Source of the DNA: Larimichthys crocea
Lineage: Eukaryota > Chordata > Actinopteri > Sciaenidae
Length of the DNA: 64,000 nucleotides
Assembly (NCBI RefSeq): GCF_000972845.2
Contig: NC_040013.1
Span: 10,070,061-10,134,060, forward strand
Reading direction: 5' to 3'
Shown: piece after piece, positions 27,579-39,584 of the stretch
How positions within the stretch are numbered: position 1 is the stretch's first letter
How the letters are laid out: each line of letters opens with the position of its first letter
Notes under the pieces: generated by a model
What the model saw: the letters and a program-made list of their open reading frames with translations, nothing else
What the model was told of the DNA's origin: nothing
Databases searched by the model: none
Program-made: the position numbers and the translations under genes

Positions 27579-29297
27579 TATTTATCAAATATCGAAAACA
27601 AATCGTACACACTCCTGTTCTACAATTTGATCATATTAATTGGCTGTCTCTCAATATGATGCATCTACACCGACCACTGCTTCAGCTTTAACCTAAACAG
27701 AGGGTTTATATTGTAAGGTGTAGCATTTGGTCTTGGTTGTCTGTACATAAAAATACTCTGGAAGACAAAAGGCATGTAACCCTGCAGAGAAGCAATAAAA
27801 AAAACTGGCTCCAGGTTAAAAATGTCTCAAGTTTTAAACTTTACTAACATTTACTGCATTGGTGGCTGAAATGTTGTTCATAAGCGAATATTTTACAGAA
27901 TTTTGCAAAGGTTGCCAAAGCTAGCTGAGCGTGACACCAAAACAAAGCAGTGAGCAGCAAAAAAGGCCTGATGAATAGACTTGAATAATAAGATCTGGTT
28001 CCCAGTGTGTTTGTGCACATCACAGAGTTTGACTGGAAGCACAAGTTGTGAGTCTGGGGGAGGATTTCTCAAGGTCTTCTCATGGCTCTTGTTTCTGGTC
28101 ATTTATCAGTCAATGTTTATTCAGGTTTAGGTGAAGCCTTTTGAACTTGAGAGTCCTCCTTTTCACCCAGGCGGTATGTGCAGTTTGCACTCACTCCATT
28201 TCAGAGGGCTCTTCTCCCAGCGGAGGATCTTCTTGCACTCTCTCAAAGGTCACAATCACGGCTACCCAATATCTCTGATTTTGGGGTCTGTGTTGGTTCT
28301 AAATCAATGCACCCTTGTCTCCTCGGTGCTCTGTCCTCCAGACCATGACCAAATTGATATAGATCTGCCATCTTTAAAGATGTTAAAGCTAGTGAAGTGA
28401 TTCTTTTTTCTTTTCTTTTGGAGGAGTAAAGAAGCCTCAAGTGAAGATCCATATCTATCCTTAAAATGTAATCAACCATTACCATGATGACTTCACCCGC
28501 ACTACTTTATTTCTTCCTCTAATTGTCCTCACTGTGTTTATTTTTCTCACTCAAATAAATTGGCAGAGAGACAGAGAAAAAGTGCTTAATGTTATTACAT
28601 TTAAAATGTATTGATTGGAATCATTTTTAAATTATGAATCCGTGTTTGCCAAAACAACACTCGCGTCAACCTGAGGGAGAGGTTAATGAAGGAAAGATGG
28701 ATATGCTGGCTTCTATGATGTTGTGTCTGCTAACATTTTCCAAGCCGTAACTTCAAATGTTTGCAGTGTAGGAAGCGTACCTGTTGATTTGTGCAGGACC
28801 GCGTCTCCTTGATGTTCTTTGGTCGGACCGGAAAATTACCAGAGTTCATAATGACCACTGCCCTCCGCAGCCCCGGTTGGCTCCTTGTCATCAATAAAGT
28901 CAAATAAACAAAGGGCCGAGCTACTCGCTTTAAATGATGATTACTGCACCTAATGACCCGTGCGCTTGTGCCGCCGTGTGTATGTGTGTGTGATAGAATG
29001 CATGTGCGTTGGCTCATGTGTTTGTGGTTTTGCTGGCCCTGGTGTTGGACCCTGTGGTTATGATTGGAGTCTGGCCTTGTAGATCTCTGTCTCTTTTTCC
29101 TTCTTTCCTGTCGTAGTTGGTCTGTTGCCCCTCGTGGTTGCCAGTCTTTTCTGGAGGGATCTCTGTTGTTTATTGACTCGGTGCCTGCCTGCACAGCTCT
29201 GTCTCCTGTCTAGGCTGGAGGAGTGGGTAGCCTACAACCCCGACCCAACCCACCGCTGCTTCTGGCTTTGTTGTGTTGTACTCGGCAAAGTGCTCAC

Positions 29298-29298
<1 letters not shown>

Positions 29299-29332
<34 letters not shown>
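29299..29332. repeat. 34-base poly(T) tract
   Basis: An uninterrupted T run. It may be the remnant tail of a minus-strand retroposed copy, but no recognisable element body adjoins it. Confidence 0.9.
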
Positions 29333-29333
<1 letters not shown>

Positions 29334-32300
29334 TTTCTATGGTGTTTCCAATTACTTGCTGCCATGCTTCAGTGGGATAGTACGCTACAGGAGCTTTGTA
29401 ATTTACCAGGGCTTAGGTTCTGAAATTCACTTGAAAACACAAATGATTCCAACCTAAACATTTATTTTTTAAATAAATCTCTTAAGACAGCAGATAATTC
29501 AAGCAGCATACAGTGGTGAGTAGGGCTCCAATAATTTTAGTCCAATAATGAGTCAGTTGACATAAAATGAGTGTAAAAGCAACAACTTGAAACCCCCACC
29601 CTCCTCAAAAATGAATCTGTTTTGTTTTGTTGAAAAGTTGAATAATCATCAAAGATTTTGTGCCATACATCACGGTGAATCTTTGACTTGACAGTTGGTC
29701 TGTCAAAACAAGATGTCTTCGGGACTTTTTTTTTGGTTTTTGGGAAATTACGACAAGCATTTTTAAATTACTTTCTGATATTACAGACAAAACACATAAT
29801 GGATTCATCAAGATCATCACATTCATTTATAGGGAAAATAACCCATTGTTGCAGCCAGCCCCTGTGGTGAGTTTACTGTCAAGTGACACATTTCCAGTTC
29901 AGCTCAGACAGGAAGTACACAGGTAACCTCAAACGGCAAACCCCACAGGTTCAGCCCTCTGCATGTTTTAAACATAGTGTTGTTCTTTAGTCTGAAAGCC
30001 CATAAACACACCCACAGATTTTGATGGGATAGCCAGCAGCTATAAACAGTATAGTAACCTCCCTTCTGGTAGATATAGTTCTATTTTCTCATGTTACATA
30101 TTGTCTTTTCTCCCAACACTAGTTTGGGTCTTAGTTACCAAGAACCAGGTGGACCTGTTATGGTTTAAGCTATAATTTAGTTGCCGTGATCCTTCAGTAA
30201 TTTGACATTATTATCAGGTGTAGTTTCTGACATTTGCTCACCGTCTTTAACCTCAGCTCGGTCTAATCTGCTGTTGCCGGATCGCTTGTTTGCCATTAGT
30301 GATAACCCATGGTTTCATGTTCGCTTTTAAAATGATGAATACAGATGTTTTTACTGGTTTGACACTCTGCAGATATCCCCCACTCCGACAGTTGTAAATC
30401 CTTATGACGACTTTTCCTCCTGCAGGGCAGGTGTGAGGCCCTGGTGAGGGGAAGCTCGCCTTCAGAGGGAAACAAAATCCCTGTTTTGTTCCCACGTCTT
30501 TGCCAAAGCATGTGCAGCGCCGCCACTGCATTCAAATGCATCTGATCGAAACGTGCAGGAATGCCTAATTTGGCCGGTTTGAAGGGGAAAGGGGGAAGAA
30601 AGGAGGGCAGGAGAGGGAAAAGGGCGTCTGGCATGCCATTGCATAATCCCAGCAGCCATTAACTCTTTGTGTCCCGAGGCTGAATGAACTCATCATAGCA
30701 ACGGGCCACAGGCAGAGTGACATCAGGCAGCTCTCAATCAACCCGCGACTCCTCCCCGCCACACCAGCAGATTTAAACAGGCTGAAAAGGCCTCTGGTGT
30801 TTAATGGGAAGGGCCTTCAACTGTGTTTGATCTTCTAATGAATGGGGTCAGCTGGCTACAACTGACCCTGCAGAGGGCCCAGTTGTTGTTTGGAGAGAAT
30901 ATATTTACCTTCAGTAGTTTGTAGGTCCCTCACTTACTTGTTCTCTGTTATGTTTGCCGGTGCTCCTCATTATGCTGTGCCTCACCTTTCCGCTGTGGGT
31001 TGCAGCCGAGCTCAAAGGCCGCAGAGAGAGCCAGATCTGTCTCCATGACAGCCGGTACAGTGTTAACCTCCTGGTCTTGGTACCTGACTAAACCTGCAGA
31101 GATAGGATTCAGTCTGTATGATGGAGCTGGCGTAATGCATGATTTAAGCTGGTGGCTTTATCTGTTCTTGGCATGGGGAGCCTGTGAATGTTGTAGACTT
31201 TCCTGGTTCCTTTGAATCTACCCTCGTACAATTTGGATGTGAACCAAGTGCCATACTGCTAGTAGTGTTCTCTCGGGGCTTCGGAGGAGAACAGGCGTAT
31301 CTTTTCAGCTCTCACAAAGACCAATATTTCTTTTGAAATTGTCTCTGAAAGATATGCAGGGATGAAGAAAACATTCTTCAGAATCATTTTTAGGTGAGAT
31401 TTCTGTGTTAAGCAAGCAGCCCAAAGAAAATGTGGGGATGGCTGCTATCTCCTGCATACTGTGAATACTGATCAGCCAGGATCAAATGTGCCTGCACGAG
31501 ATGAAAACGTTGCTCAGACTATATTATCATTTATCCTTTACTACACTACCCTACTACTATACATACCCTATACACTTCTATAAAATTGGCAGTCAACACT
31601 GAGTCAGACAATTTTCATTTCAACATCTTTTTGACATCTCTTTGTAGTTTTTATTGCTTGATCTTTGCTTGATTTCTGGGATCTCTAACAGGAAAACGAA
31701 TCCCTCCTCTGGCACTGGTCTCCACAATGAACGCAGTTTTTCTAACCGAACCGGTCACCACTGCGGTGCCATCTGTACGCGGTCTGAATTATCACATTTG
31801 CTCGTGCGGCCTCGTGGAAAAGCTTCTTTCTCGATCAGGTCACTGCGTTTGTTTACATCTTAAACCTCCAACCAGCACTTCGGCTAAACTCAATAACATT
31901 TCTTGTGGTTTGGGTTAGCCGACTAACACGCCATATCCTTTTTTTTGTTTTTTTTGTTATTTGTTTCTCTTTTTGTTCAGCCAAATGGCTCTTGTAAATT
32001 CTCATATTACGGCCTGGTCATCATCTTTTCCATGGCCTCTCTTTCATTTTGTGCCATGCTGACATGGAGTCTAAACACATCACAGTTAGAAGGCTGTACA
32101 AAATGGCACCATATTTAATAGTCTAATTTTAGGTTACATTTGGTTATGTGCTAGTTAGCTGGGCACTTTTGTAAACACGAGGCAGGTCAGTGATGCCATT
32201 TCAAATCATAAAAAGTATGTGAAAATATTATATTGTGGTTTAGTGAGGCTGCGGTCAGAAGAGAAAATGTGTTTCTTTTACGATGGTTTGTGTCCATTGT

Positions 32301-35300
32301 GCTGGAAATCTTCATGTGGTGATATGTTGAAGTCTGTTTAATCAAAAATGAAGGCCAAATAATAGTATGGGTCCAGAACTTAAATCTACATCTCCAACAG
32401 CTGTTTTTGTTTAGCAGACAAGCCCCCCATTGGCCCAGCAAGACATTAATTCATTAATTAAATCATTCATTTGCTCACTCACAGTTTTCAGATCCTCTCT
32501 TGTTGCCTCTTTTTCACAGTTGTACATCTTGTAATTGCATTTGCCCTGCGATCAGCCTCTAACAGTGAAGCCGGTCATTCAGTAGATTTATTTATTGGCT
32601 ACATAATCACCAAGTGCAAGCTCCGCTGACCCAAGGTCTGTTACGCAGCCGTGTTTGACGACTATACGTCTCCTCTCCTGCAGCCAGAGCACCCAACGGC
32701 ATTAGCACATCATGGCCCGGCATTGTTCTGTATTAGGAGACAGTAATTACCACAGCAGAGAGGGAAGCTCGTTACACGGCCGGCATCGTTATTTTCTGCA
32801 GATTCTAATTATGTTAAACAACCTCCCCAGCCTCCCCAGCTTCATCTCGCTCCCTCTCCGCTGCTGCTGTACCCGCACTCGATTTCACCTTCCTCTGCTC
32901 CTTTTCACTTTGCTCGTTCCAGTTTCACAACCTATGCCAACTACTTCAAAACCCCCATCCTCCTTTCTGCTGTCCTCTGTCTGAACCTCCCTTTGAGTCT
33001 GCGTTAATGCCAGACTTCAGTGTTTCTTTTAATCGGTTTTGACAGAGGGATGGCACGGCAGAGGCAGACTGACTGAGTGGGTTTGCTGCATGAGGAGGTT
33101 TTGGTAAAACTGCACCTCTTTGCGGTGTTTGAGAAGCGATTCTCTCGATGTGAGGGATCTGAAATGAGCCCACAGTTGTGTGGAAGTTGTTTTCATATTC
33201 AAACAAACTCTCTTAAGTGTGTATTGACACACGTTATTTAATGTCCTCGAGCTAGCTGTCGAGTCAGGAGAAATCTGTCTGTTTGGTGATTTGTTTTCAG
33301 CGCAACAAGAGGTCACAGGTTAGTCCAGTAACATCTGCTGCAGGAAGGTGCTTTCCTGTTTGTCTCGCATTACTCCCTCCATCCTTCCACACACAGCCTT
33401 TATCGTAGAGGCTACGATCAATTGTGTGTGTTGTACAGAGACTTGATCAAAACTAGTCTGCTGTTTTTAAATACTTATTTTAGGTTTCCATGGAGGATTT
33501 TAGTGCTGCACGGTCTAAAAGCTGTTTTCAAAAGGATTTTCCACTCTGCCAAGAATAAAAGCCTGGAGGGGCTAACTTGATCTTTCTATTTTTAAGGATC
33601 TTTTTACATTAAAATGGCGCAGTGTAAACATACTGAATATCACCACAGGCTGGAAAACACCATATGGATGAAAGTTGCTATAAATGAATCGCAGAATAAA
33701 TAAATCACAGAATTGAGATGATAACCATCGGATCGTCTTCGCCTTCAGTCTGACCTGCTGGATTACAAAACTTGCTTCATGTTTTCAGGAACATTTCATA
33801 GTGAGGTGACCCACAAGGGGAGGAAATGCCACTAAAAGCACGCACAGCGACAAATTCCTGAGATAAATGTGCACTGATTATTGTGGTCAGTGTAAATGAC
33901 TTGAAGGGATTACATTAGTTTATCTGTGGGTGAAATGAAAAGTTCATTCCAGCCATTGTTATCTCAGCTATTACCAGCCTCAGTCTACATTATCAGTATT
34001 CACCCTCAAAAACCCCACACTGGTCGATCCCCAAAGAGGACAAACACACCAGAAATAACACACACCACTACAATAGGCCGCTCTGTGCAGGTGCAGCCAG
34101 CTAACAGCAGCCTTGTTGACTGGGGAGCAGGACAGTGTTTCCTGTTCTTATCTGCTGAGGTGACGACAGACAGAAATGCCCGTGTTGTGTCTGACAATTG
34201 ACAATGGTCCCTGGCCTCCCCCCCTCCTATGCCCACGAGCACACACACACACAGGAAGTAGATGCTTTATTGTGGATGTTTCCTCCTGGCGTTACGTCAG
34301 AGCGGATGAGGATCTCCGCAGTGTCCTCCCTGTTCCACGCTACGGCTTTCACCACCGCTTTGTGTCCTCGTCCAGGTTAGGACCCAAACAGAAGGCCACG
34401 TTCTCGTCTTTCCTCACCGTGAACCATGTGGCCGGGGGACTCGGCTCTCTGTGCGTGTGTGGTCAGGATGGAGGGCAAAAGCTGCGGTCTCCCTCAGGGT
34501 CTGGACAACAGCCGTGGCAGGAGAAGGCAGGCGGCTGTTTGGTTGTTGACTTCCTCTGGTTCAGATGGGGGGGCCTCCCGTGCTGCTGAACACACGCAGC
34601 TTTCACTACCTCTGGAATTTAAAAAATATGTGAACGCAGACTGACGCCACACGGGAACGGCTATTTTGTGTATGGGCATGTGTTAGTGTGGTATACACAC
34701 ATGGGCTGTGCACCTGTGGGTACATATCTGTCTGTATTTTTAGAACTAATGCTTTATTTGTTCTATTATGTGTCATTATTGAGGATTCTAGAGGAAACCA
34801 GACAATGAAGCAGACCCGATGCTTTATGCTTGTGTTGAAGTGGGTTGGGATGAGGCTACAGACCCATGTGTTTGCAGTCTATCAAATTGGACACACACTT
34901 CTTTTTTTTATTCATTCTTCTTTGTCTGTACGCATGACCGGTGATGCGTGATCCTCATCATTGCCACATGAGAAAATGCAAAGCCCGTGATGCTGCCTGT
35001 AATAGACGAGAAGATGAAGTTGCACAAATAAATTCAATCAATCTCTCAGGCATACTTTGCAGAAAGATGTCTCTTTTGGTAAAATACTATAGGCCATTAT
35101 TCAGGGACGGAGCACACGCATTTCTCCTCGTTGCGTTTTTGCACCATGACTTCACCGGGGCTCTTTCATCTCCGTGTGGATGGTTTCCAGGCAGACGTCT
35201 TACTCTGGCTTTTGTGTGCGCCCTCCCGTCCTGTCATTTTGGAGGAAGCGAAGAAAAGGTTGCAGTGAAAGCGACACCACTGCCTTCCCTACAACCTCAC

Positions 35301-36688
35301 AGGTCCATCTTAAAATGAGGTCAGATGACACACGAGCCCCGGGTGCACCACTCTCGCGTTTCCTCACTCTCCTGTTCAGTTCCCCCCTCGCACACATTCA
35401 CATGGATGGTGGCATGCTTTGAAGGGAGAAAACTACTCCCTGACTCACACTCAGCAGGCACTCTCACACTGTGGTGTTTAAAAAAAAAAAAGTGGAGAAA
35501 CCTCCCTGACTGCTTTTCAAAAAATGTCATGTTCGAACTGTTGGTGTATTTGGTGACAATCAAATATTCTTGCTGCATTCCTTAAATCAAGCTGGAAAAA
35601 ATGTGTCAAATTGTATCTGTAGTGTTTCCATGTCTTGTGTTACTTTTTGGAGATTGATCTAGTGAAAATGTCACAACCACAGCTCATTAACAGTGATTGA
35701 TACTACACCTTTAGGGTAAACTGCCACACCTTTTGACTTAAGTAATGTAATTTGAAAAGCTGCTAGGCTTTAATCAGATTCCTTTAAATCAGAAAGAGTG
35801 AGAAAACCCTTGTATCCTGATTAAAAAACAGTGGTGATCCTCACATCAGGGACGCTTATTAGAAAAGCGAGTCTTCAGCTTTGCAGCCAGCTGGGGCCGA
35901 ACTTGACGACACCTCACAGAAAAGAGGCTAGTCATGAATTAAACAAGCACTACTATTCATAGACACCCACACAAATGTTTCTCATCTCTTACAAGAGAAA
36001 GAGTTGGATGTCCTGCAGCTTTTCCTCCACCCCTCCCTCTACGTTTGATCTTTTTTTTTTTTTTTTTTTCTGGCACTGTAACTCTTTCTAAAACTCTGTG
36101 GCTGTTCAAAAGGCATTAAACATGAGCGATTTCCCCAGTGCAGGGAAATAGTGAGAGACGTTCACAGAATTTTGCTGAGTGTATTTTAAGCATACAACAG
36201 GGCAGAGTCTCCCAGAGCTGTTGGCCCCTGCACCCGATTTCCGTCAGTAAACACTCACATTCACAAACTCACACTCATGTTAGTTATTATTATTTCTTTA
36301 AAGAAAAGTGTTACTTTGAGGTTGCCGGTTGGGGTTCACTCAAGTCTGTGCACTTCCTCCAGTCATTACTTTGTACCTTGTTTCTGGTAAATGCCAACGG
36401 TGGGTTTACTTTGGAGACTTTGACTATATTATGTAAATGTTTATGGAAGGAAGAAAGAGTGCACTTGGGCTTTGTTTTTTTACGCTTAGTGAGACCACAT
36501 TTGGCTTGCTCTGAACAACTATAAAATGCTTAATGCTCATCACCATAAAGCGCAAGATTCATGTCTTAACTATGTTCCTTTTTGCCGTTCCAAATTGTTG
36601 GGAAGCCGATAAAAGCACAGACATGAACTTGACGACAGGGGTGTTTCTTTTTGCAGTTTCTGCTCAGGAAAGTTATTTTTTAATATAT

Positions 36689-36698
36689 NNNNNNNNNN
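36689..36698. other. Assembly gap (10 N)
   Basis: Ten N characters inside an AT-dinucleotide region, marking unresolved sequence of unknown true length. Confidence 1.
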
Positions 36699-36738
36699 TT
36701 TTATATAGATATATATTATATATATATATATATAATAT

Positions 36739-36793
<55 letters not shown>

Positions 36794-36807
36794 TAAATAT
36801 AAATATA
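36699..36807. repeat. (AT)n-rich microsatellite beside the gap
   Basis: Almost pure AT/TA dinucleotides with interruptions, leading directly into the first copy of the 2.4-kb duplication. A shorter AT/GTAT tract precedes the second copy at about 39562-39584. Confidence 0.9.
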
Positions 36808-39216
36808 AACTAAAAGTTTAAAAGTTGGACGTGAGCCGCCTCCCCCTCCCTTTTCATGTCACAGCTGGAAGTCAGACGAGCGAAAGGTTTGGCTGCAGAA
36901 AATGTGTATCAAAGTAATTTTACGACAGTGTGCTGTTGGTGGGTTGATCCAAAAACCACAGACGTGTTTACTGCGCTCTCTAAAAATGTCCTAAGAGAGA
37001 CTTTAATTTCAGGCGGGAGTATGAGTAATTTGGACAGCTGGGAGACATCAGACCAGGAGGGAGGGAGGGCCAAGAGGTTAAAGGTTCAGAAAGAAACCCA
37101 GGTCACCCCCAAAGACCTGCTCAGGTTTCAATGCAGATGGACTCTAACAGCATTAACCTGATTCAAAGTGAGGAAGAGCACAGGTTTTAACCCACCACAG
37201 ATGGAAGTGTGATCTCCCAAGCAGAACCCTGTCAGCTTTAAAGGTGTAATGAATGATTAAAGGCCAAGGCCACACGAGGATCCATTTGAGATGGCTTAAA
37301 GGTTACATTTTTGACAAAGGTACTTGACTAGACACTCTACAGATTTTCTACACAGGAAATATGATACAGCAACTCATTCCAGCTGTGAACTGATGAACGG
37401 AGGGTGACTGCACTGCTTTGTTCAAGGATAGTCGGCTCAGGACTGACCCCAAAAGCTGTGGTGGAGCTAACTGGAACCTCCCTGAAGAAATGCGCATACT
37501 GTGTACGGGGCCTGCTTGGGGAGAAACTAACAGAGACATCACCAGTCCCTGTCCAGTAAGGTTAACCTGTCCCTCCAAACTCTGCTCCAGTCCTCCAGAC
37601 ACATTTCTCTCTGGCGCTGGCGCTCACCAACTTGATCCTGTGATCCTGATCTGATTTTCTCTGCCGGTCAGGTGATTGTGAGAGAGACAAGGCCTGTCCT
37701 ACCCGCTCCCAGATTAATTCATTAAATACCACTTTAAACATGATGCATCAGCCTTTGATGCTGCATCTGATCCAAGTATACCCAGCCTAGTGGGTGGAGG
37801 TTTTTGCTTTTTACATCCAAACTTCCTGGCTGCAATTCTTAAACTGCGAGGAAGAGAAGCTTCACATTTAATCCCCCTGACAGTCACCCGGAAATCACGT
37901 AAACTAATTAAGTGCTCTGCGGTTAAAGAATCATAAATTATACTACTAATTTGTGTTTTTACAAGAGACTCATGAGTTTGTTTGCTTGTGTTGTAATAAA
38001 AAAAAAAAGAGGATACCATTAAATACGTAGCTCATCTTAAAACGATACCGAACTTCCTGCGTTGTTACTAGGCTTGCCAAAACCTACTTAAGTCACTTTC
38101 ATATTATTACAGGGTTCGTACAAAGGCTTAAAAGTTTGGAAAATGCTTCATTTGTCTTCGAAGTTAGGAAATGTTCACAAGTCATGGTGTCCGAAAATTC
38201 ATATTCGTCAATTTGCTTGTCTCCTGGCGTCAAAATTAGCAAGAATAATTGTGATCAAAACATATCACACCATGAACAGCTGGTAAATGTGACAACATAC
38301 ATTGATTATCTTGGGTTTAAAGGAATTCTATAAACCTTTCTTGAAGTCTGGTGTAGGTACCTTGAAAGTGCTTGAATTTTACTCTTTAAAAAGCTGTGTG
38401 AACCTGGTATTAGCCCAGGGGTTGGTGTGTGTTTCAGAGTTTTGAGATCACTGAATTGAGATGCACATCTGGGATTAACCCAGTTTTACAGACCTCTCAA
38501 TTAGATTATTCCTGTAATTGTAAACCGGCGCTCACACCTTTCCCTATAGTTTGTTGACAGTTAAATTTGGTGGTGACATGTTGTCGTTTTTACAGATTTT
38601 ATGAGCCGAATATGATTGACTGCCCTCGTAGTGACTCACTCCTCAACATCACTCTTTCTGTAATATGCCTTCAAGGAAAACACTGTACAGGATCTTGCGG
38701 TGTGTCTGATGTCCCTTTTTTAAGGTCTGTTTTTATGAATGAGGGCTGCTTTTAGGTGGCTAGTTCCTGAGGTCACCCTGAGCCGTGCGGCAAGATGATT
38801 CCTCTAGAAGTTTTGCAGCGGTGAACAAGTGGTTCTTGTTAAATGTGAGCTGGGGAGAAAATAGCTGTAATTGAAGTGTAAAACCATATGCTTCTTATTT
38901 GGTGAAAATGCTTTTTTGTTTTAGATCTTGTTAAATTAGTGTTGCCAGACTGCTCAGCTCATGCCATAAACAATGGCCCATTTTCAGCGTTTTATGATGG
39001 AATAATACGGTATGACGAAGACCAGTGCCCAAAGAAGCTTCAAGCAATTTAATGAGGCTTTCATTGATTCTTTTCCAGTTTGTAAATGAAACCTTGTGCA
39101 CTTTTTTTTTTCTTTGAGGCTCTGTTCGTGTCTTTGGTTCGGTTCAGTGAGAGTATTTTCTACATGGCCGTGCGGCAGAGATGATAAATGAGTGAATCCT
39201 GAGGGGAAATTCTGTG
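36808..39216 (+). repeat. 2.4-kb direct duplication, copy 1
   Basis: Starts at AACTAAAAGTTTAAAAGT and ends at GGGGAAATTCTGTG. It is nearly identical to 39585-42026, with differences that are mostly single-base insertions or deletions. It contains a hAT-like MITE at 38110-38406. No protein-coding capacity is supported. Confidence 0.95.
38110..38406. mobile_element. hAT-like MITE inside duplication copy 1
   Basis: The left end CAGGGTTCGTACA and the right end TGTGTGAACCTG form imperfect terminal inverted repeats around a non-coding body of about 300 bp. The CAGGG start is typical of non-autonomous hAT elements. Its counterpart in copy 2 is at 40910-41208. Confidence 0.65.
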
Positions 39217-39584
39217 TTAACTAACTGCTGTTAGCTTTGTGTAGCAGTCCCATGATTTTTCTTTTTCATGGGAATTTTAAGTTATTTTTAAAAAACCTGA
39301 AAGATTCGGGCTCATCAGAAAACATTTTGGCCCCAATATCTGAAGCACAATGATTATTTCCTGCTTGCAGTCACTTTTAGTGCTTGCCTAATGATGACGT
39401 CTTTAAAGCTACACTAATTCATATGATCATATTAACAATTAATCAACTTACTTTGTGTAATGTGGACAGGATCAGTCATGGTGATGAACTATCAGAGAAT
39501 GATCAATTCACACCCCTTCAGTTCTACATTTTAGACATTTTTACTTTTAGCAAATACATCAATATATATATATATGTATGTATG
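39217..39584. other. Unique spacer between the two duplication copies
   Basis: About 370 bp that is not part of the duplication and shows no gene. It ends in an AT-rich microsatellite immediately before copy 2. Confidence 0.85.

Larger units (their letters stand above)
23787..36680 (+). other. Long non-coding stretch, probable first intron of downstream gene (part 1)
   Basis: No exon with recognisable protein similarity in about 13 kb. It contains poly-G and poly-T tracts, a decayed hAT-like repeat at 27134-27578 and a 34-base T run at 29299. The longer open frames here are uneven in composition and lack domains. Confidence 0.55.

Noticed and set aside
28730..29194. 154-residue minus-strand open frame, the longest in the window
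   Set aside because: Uneven composition, no domain and no splice or promoter context; it partly overlies GT-rich simple sequence. Probably chance.
34176..34589. 137-residue plus-strand open frame
   Set aside because: GC-richer patch without domain similarity; the same segment is open in other frames as well.
36856..37161. 101-residue open frame that recurs in part at 39743-39937
   Set aside because: Recurrence is due to the 2.4-kb duplication. The frame is broken by an indel in the other copy and has no domain similarity.
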